Assembly: GCA_024638965.1 (NCBI GenBank)
Contig: JAHEJI010000289.1
Coordinates: 1 to 47,737 of the forward strand
Direction of reading: 5' to 3'
Length of the DNA stretch: 47,737 bases
Origin: Planctomycetaceae bacterium
Lineage (GTDB): Bacteria > Planctomycetota > Planctomycetia > Pirellulales > Pirellulaceae
How positions within the stretch are numbered: the first letter of the stretch is position 1; the number at the start of each line of letters is the position of its first letter. The notes beneath the pieces were generated by a model. The model did not search any database. It was not told the DNA's origin and saw nothing but the letters and a program-made list of their open reading frames with translations. Positions 1-10,154 of this stretch are shown piece after piece. The position numbers were made by a program, and so were the translations under genes.

Positions 1-1355
1 AGCCTAACATCATTCTCATCATTACCGATGACCAGGGATACTACGATCTTTCCTGCCACGGGAATCCGCACTTGGCCACGCCGAACCTGGACAAGTTGAG
101 CGAAGAGAGCCTGCGCTTCACCCGATTCCAGGTTAGCCCGACCTGCGCGCCAACCCGCTCGGCGATCATGTCGGGGCGAGCGCCGTTCTATGTGGGGGTG
201 ACCCACACGGTTTTGGAACGTGAGCGGATGAAGCTCGGTGTCCCGACGATGCCTGAGATGCTGCGGGACGCGGGTTACACCACTGGGATCTTCGGCAAGT
301 GGCACCTGGGTGACCAGGATAAATACCGCCCGGATCAGAGGGGCTTCGACGAGGTGTTTATTCACGGAGCTGGCGGTATCGGGCAATCCTACGCCGGCAG
401 CTGCGGCGACGCGCCGGGTAACAAGTATTTCGATCCGGCCATCCTCCACAACAACACCTTCGTAAAGACCAAGGGTTTTTGCACCGACATCTTCTTCAAC
501 CAGGCCATCAAGTGGATGGAATCACAGAAGGGCAAACAACCCTTCTTCGCGTACATCACGACCAACGCGCCGCACGGCCCTTTCATTGCGCCCGATTCCT
601 ATAAGAAAAAGTTCATCGACGCTGGCCTCAAGGGCAACACCGTCGGCTTCTATGGAATGATCGAAAACATCGATGACAACGTTGGTCGCTTGACCGCGAA
701 GCTTGCCGAATGGGGGATCGAAAAAGACACCTTGTTGATCTTCATCACCGACAACGGTCCTGCCGCCTCAATTTACAATGGCGACCACAAAGGTAAGAAG
801 GGCAGCGTGGATGAAGGCGGCACCCATGTGCCAAGCTTCTGGCGCTGGCCGGGCGTGCTCAAACCAGGCACCGATGTGGATCGTATTGCCAATCACTATG
901 ACATTTTGCCGACCTTCGCCGCGATCGTGGGCGGGAGTCCAAAAGAACCGGATCAATTGCACGGCCTGAGTCTGGTGCCGCTGCTAAAGGATGCCAGCGC
1001 GCCCTGGAAAGATCGCTTTCGCGTGTTCCATAAAGGGCGGTGGGGGAAAGGACAGGCGGCGAGTTCCAGGGACCAAGGCTTTGCGGTTCGGAATCAGCGG
1101 TTCCGGCTAGTGGGTCGGGATTCCCTCTTCGACATGGAACAGGACCCGTCGCAGTTGACCAACGTGATTGCAGATCATCCAGAGATCGCGGAGAGGATGA
1201 ATGCTGTTTACGATAAGTGGTTCGATGGTGCGCTGCCCAACATGGTCAACGAAGACGCGCCCTTGACTGGGCACAACACGTTTCACCTGATGTATTGGAA
1301 GCAATACGGGATGGAAATTCCTCCGGTAGAGCAGCGCAAGCCGAAGAGGCTGTAG
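1..1355 (+). CDS. Family S1 sulfatase, 5'-truncated by the window edge
   Basis: Hydrolyses sulfate esters; in planctomycetes such enzymes usually attack sulfated polysaccharides, and the substrate cannot be told here. The frame is already open at base 3 (PNIILIITDDQG), so the start and any signal peptide lie outside the window. Seen: metal-binding DD in the first strand; the CAPTR core of the formylglycine signature, with the Cys to be oxidised at 144-146, followed by SAIMSG where the family usually has L-x-T-G; GKWHLG at about 294-311; TDNGP (metal ligands D, N) near 747-761; and a C-terminal stretch typical of the alkaline-phosphatase fold. It needs a formylglycine-generating enzyme, which is not in this window. 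The family is near certain. No downstream partner is visible, and the next gene converges from the other strand. Confidence 0.94.
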   Translation, partial: PNIILIITDDQGYYDLSCHGNPHLATPNLDKLSEESLRFTRFQVSPTCAPTRSAIMSGRAPFYVGVTHTVLERERMKLGVPTMPEMLRDAGYTTGIFGKWHLGDQDKYRPDQRGFDEVFIHGAGGIGQSYAGSCGDAPGNKYFDPAILHNNTFVKTKGFCTDIFFNQAIKWMESQKGKQPFFAYITTNAPHGPFIAPDSYKKKFIDAGLKGNTVGFYGMIENIDDNVGRLTAKLAEWGIEKDTLLIFITDNGPAASIYNGDHKGKKGSVDEGGTHVPSFWRWPGVLKPGTDVDRIANHYDILPTFAAIVGGSPKEPDQLHGLSLVPLLKDASAPWKDRFRVFHKGRWGKGQAASSRDQGFAVRNQRFRLVGRDSLFDMEQDPSQLTNVIADHPEIAERMNAVYDKWFDGALPNMVNEDAPLTGHNTFHLMYWKQYGMEIPPVEQRKPKRL

Positions 1356-1580
1356 GGTGGCGTCGAGCAACGGTGATGCTGATGGGTCTTCTATCTATTT
1401 ACAGATGCGGGAAACGAGCCGGTTTCTATCACAATATTTAATCATTCTTCCGGTTCCGAAGTTCTTACTACTAATTGGACAGCGCCATATTCGGTCTCTC
1501 GGAGGGAAGAACACGATATGTCACGCAGATGTGAGCGCCTTGCCGCTCATCGAAAGCGGCGCTGTCCACCTAATGACCGC

Positions 1581-1609
1581 AAAAAAAAAGTTCCCCGAGT
1601 TGGGTCTCG
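1581..1609 (-). terminator. Weak candidate terminator of carB
   Basis: On the minus strand, about 40 bases past the carB stop, a short CGAG/CTCG stem is followed by six bases and then a run of nine T (the A run at 1581-1589 on +). The stem is only 4 bp, so this is suggestive only. Confidence 0.3.
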
Positions 1610-1647
1610 CTCGTGATTCTTGCGAATCCAGCTACAATTCCGGAGAC

Positions 1648-4600
1648 TCAACCAGGGACGAAGGTGTTTGCGGTCCCAAAGCGTTCCTGCAAAGATTCGA
1701 CTTCCATTTCACGTTCACGAAGCGCTTGGAGCGCTTCGACTGCAGCTTCGGCGGCCTGAATAGTCGTGATGCATGGGATTCCGTGTTGCACGGCTGTTGC
1801 CCGAATTCGTCCTTCGTCGGTTCGAGCTCCCTTGCCGTTTGGCGTATTCAGGATCAAATCAACCGCTTCATTTTTCATGTGATCGATCAAGTTGGGATGA
1901 CCTTCGACGATTTTCTTTACATGTTCAACGGGGATGCCGGCTTGTTCGATTCGCAGCGCCGTTCCTTCGGTCGCAAGGATTTCATAACCCATGCGATGGA
2001 GCTTTTCAGCGACGGCGACGGCACGATCCTTATGAATCGTGCTGACGCTGACAAAAACGCGGCCTTGGCTGGGCAACACGACGCCGGCGGCCAATTGGCT
2101 TTTGGCAAACGCGATTGGAAAATCGGGACTGACTCCCATGACTTCACCGGTACTTCGCATTTCGGGACCAAGTACGATATCGACGCCGGCAAACTTCCGA
2201 AACGGAAAGACGCTTTCTTTGACCGAAACGTGTTTGGGAATGATTGGCTCGAGTTCATTCAGTTCCGCCAATCGTTTTCCGGTCATGACCTTGGCAGCGA
2301 TGTCGGCGACGGAACGTCCGGTCGCTTTGGCCACAAACGGAACGGTCCGGCTGGCTCGCGGATTGACTTCCAACACGTAAACGTTTGAGAATCCGTTTTC
2401 TTTTTTGACGGCAAACTGAACATTCATCAGGCCGACGACGTTAAGATGCTTCGCCATCGCGGCCGTGGATTCGCGTATTTCCTCGATGGTTTCGTCGTCC
2501 AGCGTGAAAGGAGGAATGGAACAAGCGGAATCGCCAGAGTGCACCCCAGCTTCTTCAATGTGTTCCATGATTCCAGCGATGAGGACATCGTGCCCGTCGC
2601 AAATGCAATCGACATCGACTTCGATCGCTTCTTCCAGAAAACGATCGATGAGCACGGGTTGTCCCTGCGAAACGAGAAAAGCTTCCCGGACAAATCGTTC
2701 GAATTGGGTTTTGTCGTAGCAGATTTCCATGGCTCGACCACCCAGCACAAAACTCGGGCGGACAAGAGCCGGAAACCCGACTTCCGAGGCAACTTGCCGC
2801 GCTTCGTTCATTGTGCGGGCGATGCCGTTGGCGGGTTGTTTGAGCCCAAGTCGTTGTAACAATTGTTGAAACTTTTCCCGATCTTCGGCTGCATCGATTG
2901 TATCAACACTGGTGCCAATAATCGGAACCCCCTGCGCAGAAAGTGCGCGGGCCAGGTTGAGCGGAGTCTGTCCGCCAAATTGCACGATCACGCCATCGGG
3001 TTGAATACGATCGCAGATGTTAAGCACATCCTCAACGGTTAATGGCTCAAAGAACAGCAAATCGCTGGTGTCATAGTCGGTACTAACGGTCTCCGGATTG
3101 GAATTGACCATCACGGATTCGATTCCGAGCTCGCGAAGTGCGAAACTGGCGTGGCAACAGCAATAGTCGAATTCAATTCCCTGGCCAATCCGGTTGGGAC
3201 CACCGCCAAGGATCATGATTCGCTGCCTGCCTTCCGGTTTCGGAGGAGTTTCGTCTTCTTGTTCGTAAGTTGAGTAGTAGTACGGCGTGTAGGCTTCAAA
3301 TTCGGCGGCGCAGGTGTCGACGGCTTTGAACGTTACGACGACGCCTTTGTTTAAGCGGAGTTTGCGAACCTCAATCTCGGGCAGGTTCCAGATTGTGGAA
3401 AGTTGCCGATCCGAAAAACCGTATTGTTTGGCTTGTCGCAGCAACGTGGTGTCAATCTCAAGCGGATTCTCCACGGCGCGGAGCGTTTCTTCCATTTCCA
3501 CGATGCCAGCCAGATGCTCCAGAAACCAACGGTCGATAAACGTGAGGTTATGAATCTCGTCGACCGTCATTCCCGACTTGAGCGCGTAACGAATAAACCA
3601 CGGGCGTTTTTCGTTGGGTACGGAAAGCTTGGAGCGGATGGTGCCGTGATCTGGCTGTTCATCGGTTTCCCAGAGGTCTTTGTTGTCGCATCCAAAACCA
3701 AAGCTGCCCACTTCGAGTCCGCGAAGTGCTTTTTGAAAAGACTCTTTAAAAGTTCTCCCGATGGCCATCGTTTCGCCGACGCTTTTCATCTGCGTCATCA
3801 ACGTCGAGTCAGCTTCCGGGAATTTTTCGAATGTGAAACGCGGAATCTTGGTAACCACATAATCGATGGTCGGTTCGAAACAGGCTTTCGTTTTCCGCGT
3901 GATGTCGTTTGGAAGTTCCCACAAGCGGAACCCCACCGCCAGCTTGGCTGCAATCTTGGCAATCGGAAATCCGGTCGCTTTGGAAGCCAGGGCGCTGGAT
4001 CGACTCACCCGCGGATTCATTTCAATCACAATCATTCGATCCGATGTCGGGTGACAAGCAAATTGAATATTGGAACCGCCCGTTTCGACGCCGATTTCCC
4101 GAATTACGGCGATACTGGCGTCGCGAAGTCGTTGATATTCCTTGTCGGACAACGTTTGGGCGGGAGCGACCGTGATTGAGTCACCTGTATGGACGCCCAT
4201 CGCATCAAAATTTTCGATCGAGCAGATGATCACGACGTTGTCATCGAGATCACGCATGACTTCCATTTCATATTCCTTCCAACCAATCACCGATTCCTCA
4301 ATGAGGACTTCGTTGGTGGGGGATTGATCAAGTCCCTGGCGAACCAGGCCGTCGAAATCGTCCCGGTTGTAGGCGATGGCGGAACCGCTGCCACCCATCG
4401 TGAAGCTCGGTCGCACCACACATGGCAAGCCGATCTCATCAACGACAATTCGAGCCTCTTCCACGCTGTTAACGGTTTCGCCCCGGCAGACGGAAAGGCC
4501 GATCTTAGCCATGGCTTCCTGAAAGCGTTGGCGATTTTCAGCCTTGTCGATCACGTCGGCCTTGGCACCGATCATTTCGACGCCCCACTTCTGGAGGACT

Positions 4601-4917
4601 CCGTTTTGGGCCAGTTCCATTGCCAAGTTGAGTGCGGTTTGGCCCCCGAGCGTAGGTAACAAGGCGTCTGGGCGCTCTTTTTCAATGATCTTAGCGACGA
4701 TTTCCCATGTTAGCGGCTCAATATAGGTCCGATCTGCCGTCGTTGGGTCCGTCATGATGGTTGCCGGATTCGAATTCACCAAGACGACTTGAAAGCCTTC
4801 TTCTCGAAGTGCTTTGCAGGCTTGGGTTCCCGAATAGTCGAATTCGCAGGCTTGGCCAATGACGATTGGGCCTGATCCGATCAGCAAAATCTTGTGAATG
4901 TCTTCGCGTTTGGGCAC
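1648..4917 (-). CDS. carB: Carbamoyl-phosphate synthase large subunit
   Basis: Makes carbamoyl phosphate from bicarbonate, two ATP and ammonia delivered by the small subunit CarA, feeding pyrimidine and arginine synthesis in the cytoplasm. The 1089 residues match the family (E. coli 1073). Two homologous ATP-grasp halves are visible: the first starts with [17 protein letters not shown], the second with [17 protein letters not shown] near residue 570. The metal/ATP-site signatures [18 protein letters not shown] and [18 protein letters not shown] are present, with an MGS-type allosteric domain in the last ~130 residues. The start is GTG at 4917, backed by GGAGA six bases upstream on the minus strand; no ATG competes nearby. 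carA is not adjacent. The argH gene 1 kb away shares the arginine pathway but is on the other strand, so there is no operon. Confidence 0.98.
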   Translation of the reverse strand: MPKREDIHKILLIGSGPIVIGQACEFDYSGTQACKALREEGFQVVLVNSNPATIMTDPTTADRTYIEPLTWEIVAKIIEKERPDALLPTLGGQTALNLAMELAQNGVLQKWGVEMIGAKADVIDKAENRQRFQEAMAKIGLSVCRGETVNSVEEARIVVDEIGLPCVVRPSFTMGGSGSAIAYNRDDFDGLVRQGLDQSPTNEVLIEESVIGWKEYEMEVMRDLDDNVVIICSIENFDAMGVHTGDSITVAPAQTLSDKEYQRLRDASIAVIREIGVETGGSNIQFACHPTSDRMIVIEMNPRVSRSSALASKATGFPIAKIAAKLAVGFRLWELPNDITRKTKACFEPTIDYVVTKIPRFTFEKFPEADSTLMTQMKSVGETMAIGRTFKESFQKALRGLEVGSFGFGCDNKDLWETDEQPDHGTIRSKLSVPNEKRPWFIRYALKSGMTVDEIHNLTFIDRWFLEHLAGIVEMEETLRAVENPLEIDTTLLRQAKQYGFSDRQLSTIWNLPEIEVRKLRLNKGVVVTFKAVDTCAAEFEAYTPYYYSTYEQEDETPPKPEGRQRIMILGGGPNRIGQGIEFDYCCCHASFALRELGIESVMVNSNPETVSTDYDTSDLLFFEPLTVEDVLNICDRIQPDGVIVQFGGQTPLNLARALSAQGVPIIGTSVDTIDAAEDREKFQQLLQRLGLKQPANGIARTMNEARQVASEVGFPALVRPSFVLGGRAMEICYDKTQFERFVREAFLVSQGQPVLIDRFLEEAIEVDVDCICDGHDVLIAGIMEHIEEAGVHSGDSACSIPPFTLDDETIEEIRESTAAMAKHLNVVGLMNVQFAVKKENGFSNVYVLEVNPRASRTVPFVAKATGRSVADIAAKVMTGKRLAELNELEPIIPKHVSVKESVFPFRKFAGVDIVLGPEMRSTGEVMGVSPDFPIAFAKSQLAAGVVLPSQGRVFVSVSTIHKDRAVAVAEKLHRMGYEILATEGTALRIEQAGIPVEHVKKIVEGHPNLIDHMKNEAVDLILNTPNGKGARTDEGRIRATAVQHGIPCITTIQAAEAAVEALQALREREMEVESLQERFGTANTFVPG

Positions 4918-5034
4918 GCGTTGTCTCCGCCACTTAAATCAGGGTTCGCAAAATTTCCCAAGCGTACCAATGGACGGGGCGTTGGTTCAAGGTGCTCAAC
5001 AAAAAGAAACTCGGGCAGTGGATAAAGGAGAAGG

Positions 5035-5105
5035 GGAGGGCGAAGCTCCTGCTGAGCTGGGGAGTTGGTTGTAGATTCAGGGCTCAGCGGGAGCTTCGCC
5101 CCTCC
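5035..5105. repeat. Long imperfect inverted repeat (REP-like)
   Basis: Arms of about 23 bases (5035-5057 and 5082-5105) pair with one mismatch and one unpaired base around a 24-base loop; the core reads CGAAGCTCC...GGAGCTTCG flanked by GCTGAGC/GCTCAGC. It sits between the 3' end of the secreted-protein gene (5169, minus) and the 5' end of carB, so it could end the upstream transcript, but there is no T run. From memory, very similar GAAGCTCC/GCTGAGC palindromes recur in planctomycete intergenic DNA. Confidence 0.6.
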
Positions 5106-5168
5106 GATTCGTTTGCGCGCTGCCGAATTCGTGACTCAAGCCGAGCATTTATTTCCGGACGAAATCAG

Positions 5169-5792
5169 CTATTTTGACGACTTCTTTTTTCGCGGCTGGG
5201 GTGGCAAATCGGTCTGAGCCTTTCGTTTTGTCAGCTTAAAAGAGTCAAAAAACTTGCGAGCCATTCTTTCGTCGAAGGCTTCTTCCGGCATGACAAGATT
5301 TAATTGGAACAAACGCTGGCCGACCAGGACGATCCGTGTAGAGAACTTGTAGAGGGTACCATTCAGATCGGCGATATAGACGAATTCTCGCCCCATGTGC
5401 CTTCCGTGTCGGATTTCTTCTACCGATGTCAAGGAGCCTAGGACCCTTGCGGTTGCTCCTCGGACAGCGCCTTCGAGTGTATTGCGAATCGTGTTGGGAT
5501 TGTCCATTTTGGATTGCAGGTCGTTATAGGCGAACACAAAATTGGCCGTGCCGTCGTTTACGGTTGCTCGGTATTGATGGACAATGATCACCTGGCCTTT
5601 GACGATTTTGTCAAAAGTCAATTCATGATGTTCTGGCTCTTCGGGCATGCTAAAGGCCGCTCCAACGTCGTTGGGCGAAACTCTGACCCAAGTTGTATCG
5701 GCCGAATGAGTAATTTCCGGGTGCTGAGGCTCCTTTGCATTTTCCTGCATCAAAGGAAGGGCCAGAAACAACGCGATGAGAGTTATTTTCAT
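5169..5792 (-). CDS. Small secreted protein of unknown function
   Basis: 207 residues. The N terminus (MKITLIALFLALPLMQ) is a short signal peptide with one Lys and a hydrophobic core; there is no lipobox Cys. The rest alternates likely beta strands: FSMPEEPEHHE, a central VIIVHQYRATV strand, then FVYIADLNGTLYKFSTRIVLVGQRLFQLNLVMP, and a final helix MARKFFDSFKL. This layout resembles small secreted PsbP-like or lipocalin-size proteins of planctomycetes, but I do not recognise a named family. The tail PRKKKSSK is very basic. It stands alone on the minus strand, divergent from argH with a 167-base gap that holds a perfect inverted repeat. Confidence 0.8.
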   Translation of the reverse strand: MKITLIALFLALPLMQENAKEPQHPEITHSADTTWVRVSPNDVGAAFSMPEEPEHHELTFDKIVKGQVIIVHQYRATVNDGTANFVFAYNDLQSKMDNPNTIRNTLEGAVRGATARVLGSLTSVEEIRHGRHMGREFVYIADLNGTLYKFSTRIVLVGQRLFQLNLVMPEEAFDERMARKFFDSFKLTKRKAQTDLPPQPRKKKSSK

Positions 5793-5916
5793 GGTTGATG
5801 AAAGTCCATAAAGAGTTAGGAAAACACCATTTTAAGCCGTTTCAGCTCGAGAAACTTGCCGAGCCAATGAATCGCCAACGTTATCGCTGAAATCCTGAGG
5901 GTTTGATAACATTTTC

Positions 5917-5934
5917 ATTTGACATCCGTCAAAT
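5917..5934. promoter_or_regulatory. Perfect inverted repeat, possible operator ahead of argH
   Basis: ATTTGAC-ATCC-GTCAAAT, two 7-base arms around four bases, ends 25 bases before the argH GTG start and 125 bases from the divergent secreted-protein gene. Its left arm contains TTGACA, a perfect -35 hexamer, but no -10 lies at a suitable distance. It does not look like the ArgR box of E. coli. An operator or a short 5'-UTR hairpin are both possible. Confidence 0.35.
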
Positions 5935-5959
5935 CTATTTGGCCCAAAAGTGAGGACAT

Positions 5960-7369
5960 GTGAGTAATTCTGGTGAGAAATCTATGAATCGCAGCAGTCC
6001 CAGCCGAGGCGGAGCTTTCGATAAGCCGGTCGATCAACGTGTGGCAGATTTTTCGGAAAGCATCAGCTTTGACTATCGGCTTTATCGGCAGGACATTCGA
6101 GGAAGCCAAGCCCACGCGAAAATGTTGGCGAATCAAGGGATATTGACGGCCGAAGAATCCGAAAAAATCTGTCATTCGTTAACCCTGATCGAGCAGCGAA
6201 TTGAAGCTGGCTCATTCCAATTCGATTCGCAGCTCGAAGATATTCACATGAATATCGAACAATCCTTGATCGACGAACTCGGCGACATTGGTAGAAAACT
6301 TCACACCGCGCGTAGCCGCAATGACCAGATATCAACCGACTTACGTTTGTGGGTCCGCGACTCGATTGATCGCATCGACGAGCTTTTGCAGGACCTTCAA
6401 CGGGCATTTATCAGTCGTTGCGAAGCCGACGCGAACGTGATTCTGCCCGCGTACACCCACCTGCAAAGAGCCCAACCTGTTTTGGCAGCTCATTATTGGC
6501 TTGCCTATTGTGAAAAGTTTGAGCGCGATCGAGGGCGGTTGGCCGATTGTCGCAAGAGAGCCAATTTATGCAGTCTCGGCACTGCGGCACTTGCCGGAAC
6601 AACTTTGCCGATCGACCGCGATTTCGTCGCTGCCGAGCTTGGATTTGAGGGCCTTGTCCAAAACAGCCTCGATTCCTCAAGTGACCGGGATTTCGTGTTG
6701 GAATTTGTTTTCTGTCTGTCGGTGATTTCGATTCACCTGAGTGGATGGGCAGAGGAGTGGATTCTCTGGTCGACTACGGAATTCGATTTCCTCGAATTGC
6801 CGCACGAATTTTGTACGGGTTCGTCGATTATGCCTCAAAAAATCAATCCAGATGTGCTCGAGCTAACGAGAGGCAAATCCGCGCGAGTGATTGGAGGATT
6901 GCAATCTTTGCTGGTGTTAGTCAAAGCATTACCACTGGCGTACAACCGCGACCTTCAGGAAGACAAAATACCTCTGTTTGAGGCATTTGACACGGTTCGA
7001 CAGTGTTTGGAGCTGGCGACTCCGTTGGTTGCAGGAACCCGACTCAAAACGGACTCGATCCGCTCGCGGTTGGAAAAGGGATTTCTGGATGCCACAACTT
7101 TGATGGAGTTCTTAATCAAACGGGGGATGCCCCAGCGGGCGGCCCACCAATTGATTGGACAGGTGGTTCGGTTAGCAACAGAAAAGAGGGTGACCCTTTC
7201 GGAGCTTTCTTTGGCTGATTACCAGAGTTTTGACGCATCGTTGGACGATTCAATTTATGATGTATTAGGAACAAGTTCAGCGGTTTTCGCTTTTCAGAGC
7301 CTCGGATCAACGGGGCCGAAACGGGTTGAAGCGCAGATTTCTCGGTGGAAGACCCGTTTGGAGGGGTAA
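5960..7369 (+). CDS. argH: Argininosuccinate lyase
   Basis: Last step of arginine synthesis: splits argininosuccinate into arginine and fumarate; a homotetramer of the fumarase/aspartase superfamily in the cytoplasm. 469 residues, the normal length. Seen: EDIHMNIEQ and GRKLHTARSRNDQ in the N-terminal third; AYTHLQRAQPV; and the superfamily signature loop GSSIMPQKINPD around residue 285-297, which carries the catalytic Ser. The start at GTG 5960 has GAGGA four bases upstream; an ATG at 5984 is the alternative and would drop eight poorly conserved residues. No other arginine gene is linked except carB on the opposite strand. Confidence 0.97.
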   Translation: MSNSGEKSMNRSSPSRGGAFDKPVDQRVADFSESISFDYRLYRQDIRGSQAHAKMLANQGILTAEESEKICHSLTLIEQRIEAGSFQFDSQLEDIHMNIEQSLIDELGDIGRKLHTARSRNDQISTDLRLWVRDSIDRIDELLQDLQRAFISRCEADANVILPAYTHLQRAQPVLAAHYWLAYCEKFERDRGRLADCRKRANLCSLGTAALAGTTLPIDRDFVAAELGFEGLVQNSLDSSSDRDFVLEFVFCLSVISIHLSGWAEEWILWSTTEFDFLELPHEFCTGSSIMPQKINPDVLELTRGKSARVIGGLQSLLVLVKALPLAYNRDLQEDKIPLFEAFDTVRQCLELATPLVAGTRLKTDSIRSRLEKGFLDATTLMEFLIKRGMPQRAAHQLIGQVVRLATEKRVTLSELSLADYQSFDASLDDSIYDVLGTSSAVFAFQSLGSTGPKRVEAQISRWKTRLEG

Positions 7370-7536
7370 CTGTCAGCACCCTCAAATGCGATAAACTTAC
7401 ACTAATCCGAATATTCACGGCGAAATCAACGCCAAGACTCCCTGTCCCGCCAATCCAAATCGTCTTTTCAAGTACAATCGGCCTAATCGTCTCAAGCCTG
7501 TTGTGTACGGGCATTAATGGTCGATTAAACAACGTC

Positions 7537-9840
7537 ATGACTATGCCAACTTTTGATTCGAAATTCCTGATTGCATTTGCATTGAGCTTTACGCTTTTTT
7601 CAAGCAGCGCCCAAGCATGTTTTTTACAAGACGATCCGTTTGGAGCGACTCCGTCTGATACCGATGATCCAACGGCGGCGGACGATCGCGCTGACTCTTT
7701 TGTGCTTGGGCGGATACCTCCCATCAGTTTATCGTGGCCGGATTCCACCCGTTTGATCGTGCGGGCCGTTTATGAATCCAACCCACAGACCCCGACCGAA
7801 TTGGCCAAGGCTCTTCAAACGATGATGGATGTGGAAGCATTTGATCACGCTAGATACTTCCTTGGGAAATTGATGACTTCTTCGCCTGACGATCAACAAC
7901 TTTTCGAACTTCAAACGACCGTTGGGGCACACTTTTTTCTGGCGCTGCATGGTTCTTCCGAAATGCAGCCAGAGGGTCGCGCATTTGCTGAAAGCGTGTT
8001 TGCAGCCTCGAAGCGAGTTGCCTATGATCCGAATCGGGTCGAGGCCATCGTCAAGGCGATCAGTAGCGAAAACATTTCGACTCGTAGCGAAGCGTTTCGG
8101 ATGTTGCGGAGATTAGGGGCACCCGGTGCGGCGGCCTTGCTCAATGTCTTTACCCAGCCTGAACGATCAAAAGAGTTTCCCTATGTTCGAGGGGCGTTGA
8201 AAAGTTTTGGTGAACTGGCTGTTGGTCCGCTTGTTGGCGGTGCTCGCGCTGACAATTTGTTAATGCAAGTCGAGTCGGTTCGCGCTTTGGGAGCCTACAA
8301 ATCGTCTGATGCGGAAGATGCGATGATGCGCGTCTATTTGTCGCCGGGCTTTCCCGAGTCGGTGCGTCGGAACGCGCTCGATTCGATGATGTCACAATAC
8401 GGTCATCGCGTCGATCCTCGCGAGGCGGAAAATCAACTTTATCAGCATGCCGAGGATTTTCTTTTGGGACGCCGAAAGCTGCCGAACACTTCCAATGACC
8501 AAGTGACGATTTGGCGGTGGAATGCGGCAACTCAAAAACTGGAATCTCAAATAGTTCCCAAACTGAATGCCGAACGACTGACGGCAGCAGATCGTGCTGA
8601 AGATCTTTTTGAAATCAACCCCGATCGGGAACGCAACCGACGAATCTATTTGTTGACCAGGCTGGAGTCGGCGAAGCGAAATGCAGGACCGAGCCGGCAA
8701 ATCGAAGTCCAAGAGTTGATCAAGAGGTTCCCAAATGTCGTCGAACGCGAGGTTCAGGCGGCGTTAGCCCGCGCACTTGAACTGGATTTGGTCCCGGCAG
8801 CGATTGGAGCCTGCGAAGTTCTCGAAAAAATTGGTACTGCCAAATGGTTAACGGCTTCCGACGCAGGCAATTCTCCGTTGATTGACGCCATACTTTATGG
8901 CGACCGACATTTGCAATTCGCCGCATTGCAGGCGATTGATCGCATCGATCCGAAACAGGCCTTCGCCGGCAGCAGTTACGTCACTGCTTTGGCAGTTTTC
9001 CTCGCAAAAAGCGACGGCGTAACTTCCGGCCTCGTGGGACATAATCACATCAATCTGGCCCAATCCTATGCGGCCGCCATTCATCAAAGCGGGCTTTATG
9101 GCCGTGCTGCGGAATCTAGTCGTGAGTTCTTCAAACTGGCAACCCAAAATCCGGACCATGGTGTTTTGTTGATCACCGATTCGCTGACAAACCCGGAATA
9201 TGTGGAGCTCGCACAACAATTGAGAACTGACTGGCGAACCAAGCGAACACCGATCGGTCTTCTTGTACGAGACGAACGCTACCAACGGCGCGTCAATCGA
9301 ATTCTCAGAGACGATCCGTTCCTGGCGGTCTTACCAGCAACTCTAGATGTGGGGACGATTGGATCTCACATTCGGCGACTCTTAAAGTTGTCCGATCCTT
9401 GGCCCGTTAGTCAGGATGACCGCCGGCTTCACGCGCTGATCGCCGTACGTTGGCTTGCCAAAATCTCTTCCGATCCGGAAAGCTACCGATTCTGGAATTT
9501 AGGTTCTCATCAGCAGGCGTTGGCGAGTTTGTTATACATTCCAGGTTTTGCCCAGGATGCAAGCCGAATCTTGTCGTCCATCGGAACTCCGCTGGCACAA
9601 CGATCGTTGGTCGATTTCGCAAGCCAAAACAGCTTCCCGTTAGAAGATCGCCAAGTCGTTGCGGATGCGTTTGTTAGGTCCGTTAGTCGATCAGGAACGC
9701 TCTTGACGACAGCAGAAATTAACTTGCAGTACAAGCGTTACAATGCAAGCGAATCCGAACCAAAATCCACGCAGCAGATTTTGGGAAAAATCCTGGATGC
9801 GATCGAATCGCGTCGCGATCAAGTCAGCTCTACAAATTAG
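7537..9840 (+). CDS. Secreted HEAT-repeat protein, planctomycete type
   Basis: 767 residues from ATG 7537 (7543 is equally possible). The open frame runs upstream to 7345 inside argH, but only the later start gives a clean signal peptide (KFLIAFALSFTLFSSSAQAC), so I chose it; no Shine-Dalgarno is seen. After a short acidic linker, the protein has helical HEAT/armadillo-like units, clearest around SEAFRMLRRLGAPGAAALLNVF and VRALGAYKSSDAEDAMMRVYLSP, then more helical repeats to the end. Such proteins usually scaffold protein contacts in the periplasm. No catalytic motif is visible. It follows argH by 167 bases on the same strand but has no functional link to it that I can see. Confidence 0.85.
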   Translation: MTMPTFDSKFLIAFALSFTLFSSSAQACFLQDDPFGATPSDTDDPTAADDRADSFVLGRIPPISLSWPDSTRLIVRAVYESNPQTPTELAKALQTMMDVEAFDHARYFLGKLMTSSPDDQQLFELQTTVGAHFFLALHGSSEMQPEGRAFAESVFAASKRVAYDPNRVEAIVKAISSENISTRSEAFRMLRRLGAPGAAALLNVFTQPERSKEFPYVRGALKSFGELAVGPLVGGARADNLLMQVESVRALGAYKSSDAEDAMMRVYLSPGFPESVRRNALDSMMSQYGHRVDPREAENQLYQHAEDFLLGRRKLPNTSNDQVTIWRWNAATQKLESQIVPKLNAERLTAADRAEDLFEINPDRERNRRIYLLTRLESAKRNAGPSRQIEVQELIKRFPNVVEREVQAALARALELDLVPAAIGACEVLEKIGTAKWLTASDAGNSPLIDAILYGDRHLQFAALQAIDRIDPKQAFAGSSYVTALAVFLAKSDGVTSGLVGHNHINLAQSYAAAIHQSGLYGRAAESSREFFKLATQNPDHGVLLITDSLTNPEYVELAQQLRTDWRTKRTPIGLLVRDERYQRRVNRILRDDPFLAVLPATLDVGTIGSHIRRLLKLSDPWPVSQDDRRLHALIAVRWLAKISSDPESYRFWNLGSHQQALASLLYIPGFAQDASRILSSIGTPLAQRSLVDFASQNSFPLEDRQVVADAFVRSVSRSGTLLTTAEINLQYKRYNASESEPKSTQQILGKILDAIESRRDQVSSTN

Positions 9841-9931
9841 AGCCTTTGTCAAAAAAGTGTAGCCACAATTGTCCTCAATTGGGTGTTGAGCTGGCTGGTG
9901 GGTTGTCTGTCATCCACCCGTACGGGAAAAT

Positions 9932-9982
9932 CGTTTAACCGCGTCGGCATCGCCCCGCGCGGCCCGATGGACGCGGATAACC
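9932..9982. repeat. REP-like inverted repeat, GTTTAACCGCG family, copy 1
   Basis: Left arm CGTTTAACCGCGTC, right arm GACGCGGATAACC, with an inner CATCG/CGATG pair and a G+C-rich loop, so the whole unit can fold into a long hairpin. A second copy with the same left arm lies at 30076-30150 in another intergenic gap. Confidence 0.6.
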
Positions 9983-10112
9983 GCAATGCCGTTCTAATTC
10001 CGAACGAAAGCTTTTGCGATGATTTGAAAGTTCTGTTACGATCGCTTACCTCGGTCGGGTCCTGCCATAACTTGGAACAGTCTCATATCACTTTGATGGC
10101 ATGAAATTGCTT

Positions 10113-10141
10113 TTGGCTGCGCGATGATGGCCATTTATAAG
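10113..10141 (+). promoter_or_regulatory. Candidate sigma-70 promoter of the RTX gene
   Basis: TTGGCT, 17 bases, TATAAG. The predicted start point near 10148 would leave only about seven bases before the ATG at 10155, or about 64 before the in-frame ATG at 10212. Confidence 0.35.
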
Positions 10142-10154
10142 GAAAGAAGAAAAG

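Larger units (their letters stand above)
9841..10154. other. Intergenic region ahead of the RTX gene
   Basis: 314 bases without a convincing gene. It holds a REP-like inverted repeat (9932-9982) and a candidate promoter near its right end (10113-10141). A 73-codon open frame at 9883-10104 runs through the repeat and looks random. Confidence 0.6.

Noticed and set aside
1357..2388. 343-codon open frame on + over the 3' end of carB
   Set aside because: It is antisense to a fully conserved carB and shows no domain-like sequence.
3403..4179. 258-codon open frame on + inside carB
   Set aside because: Shadow of the conserved ATP-grasp region on the opposite strand.
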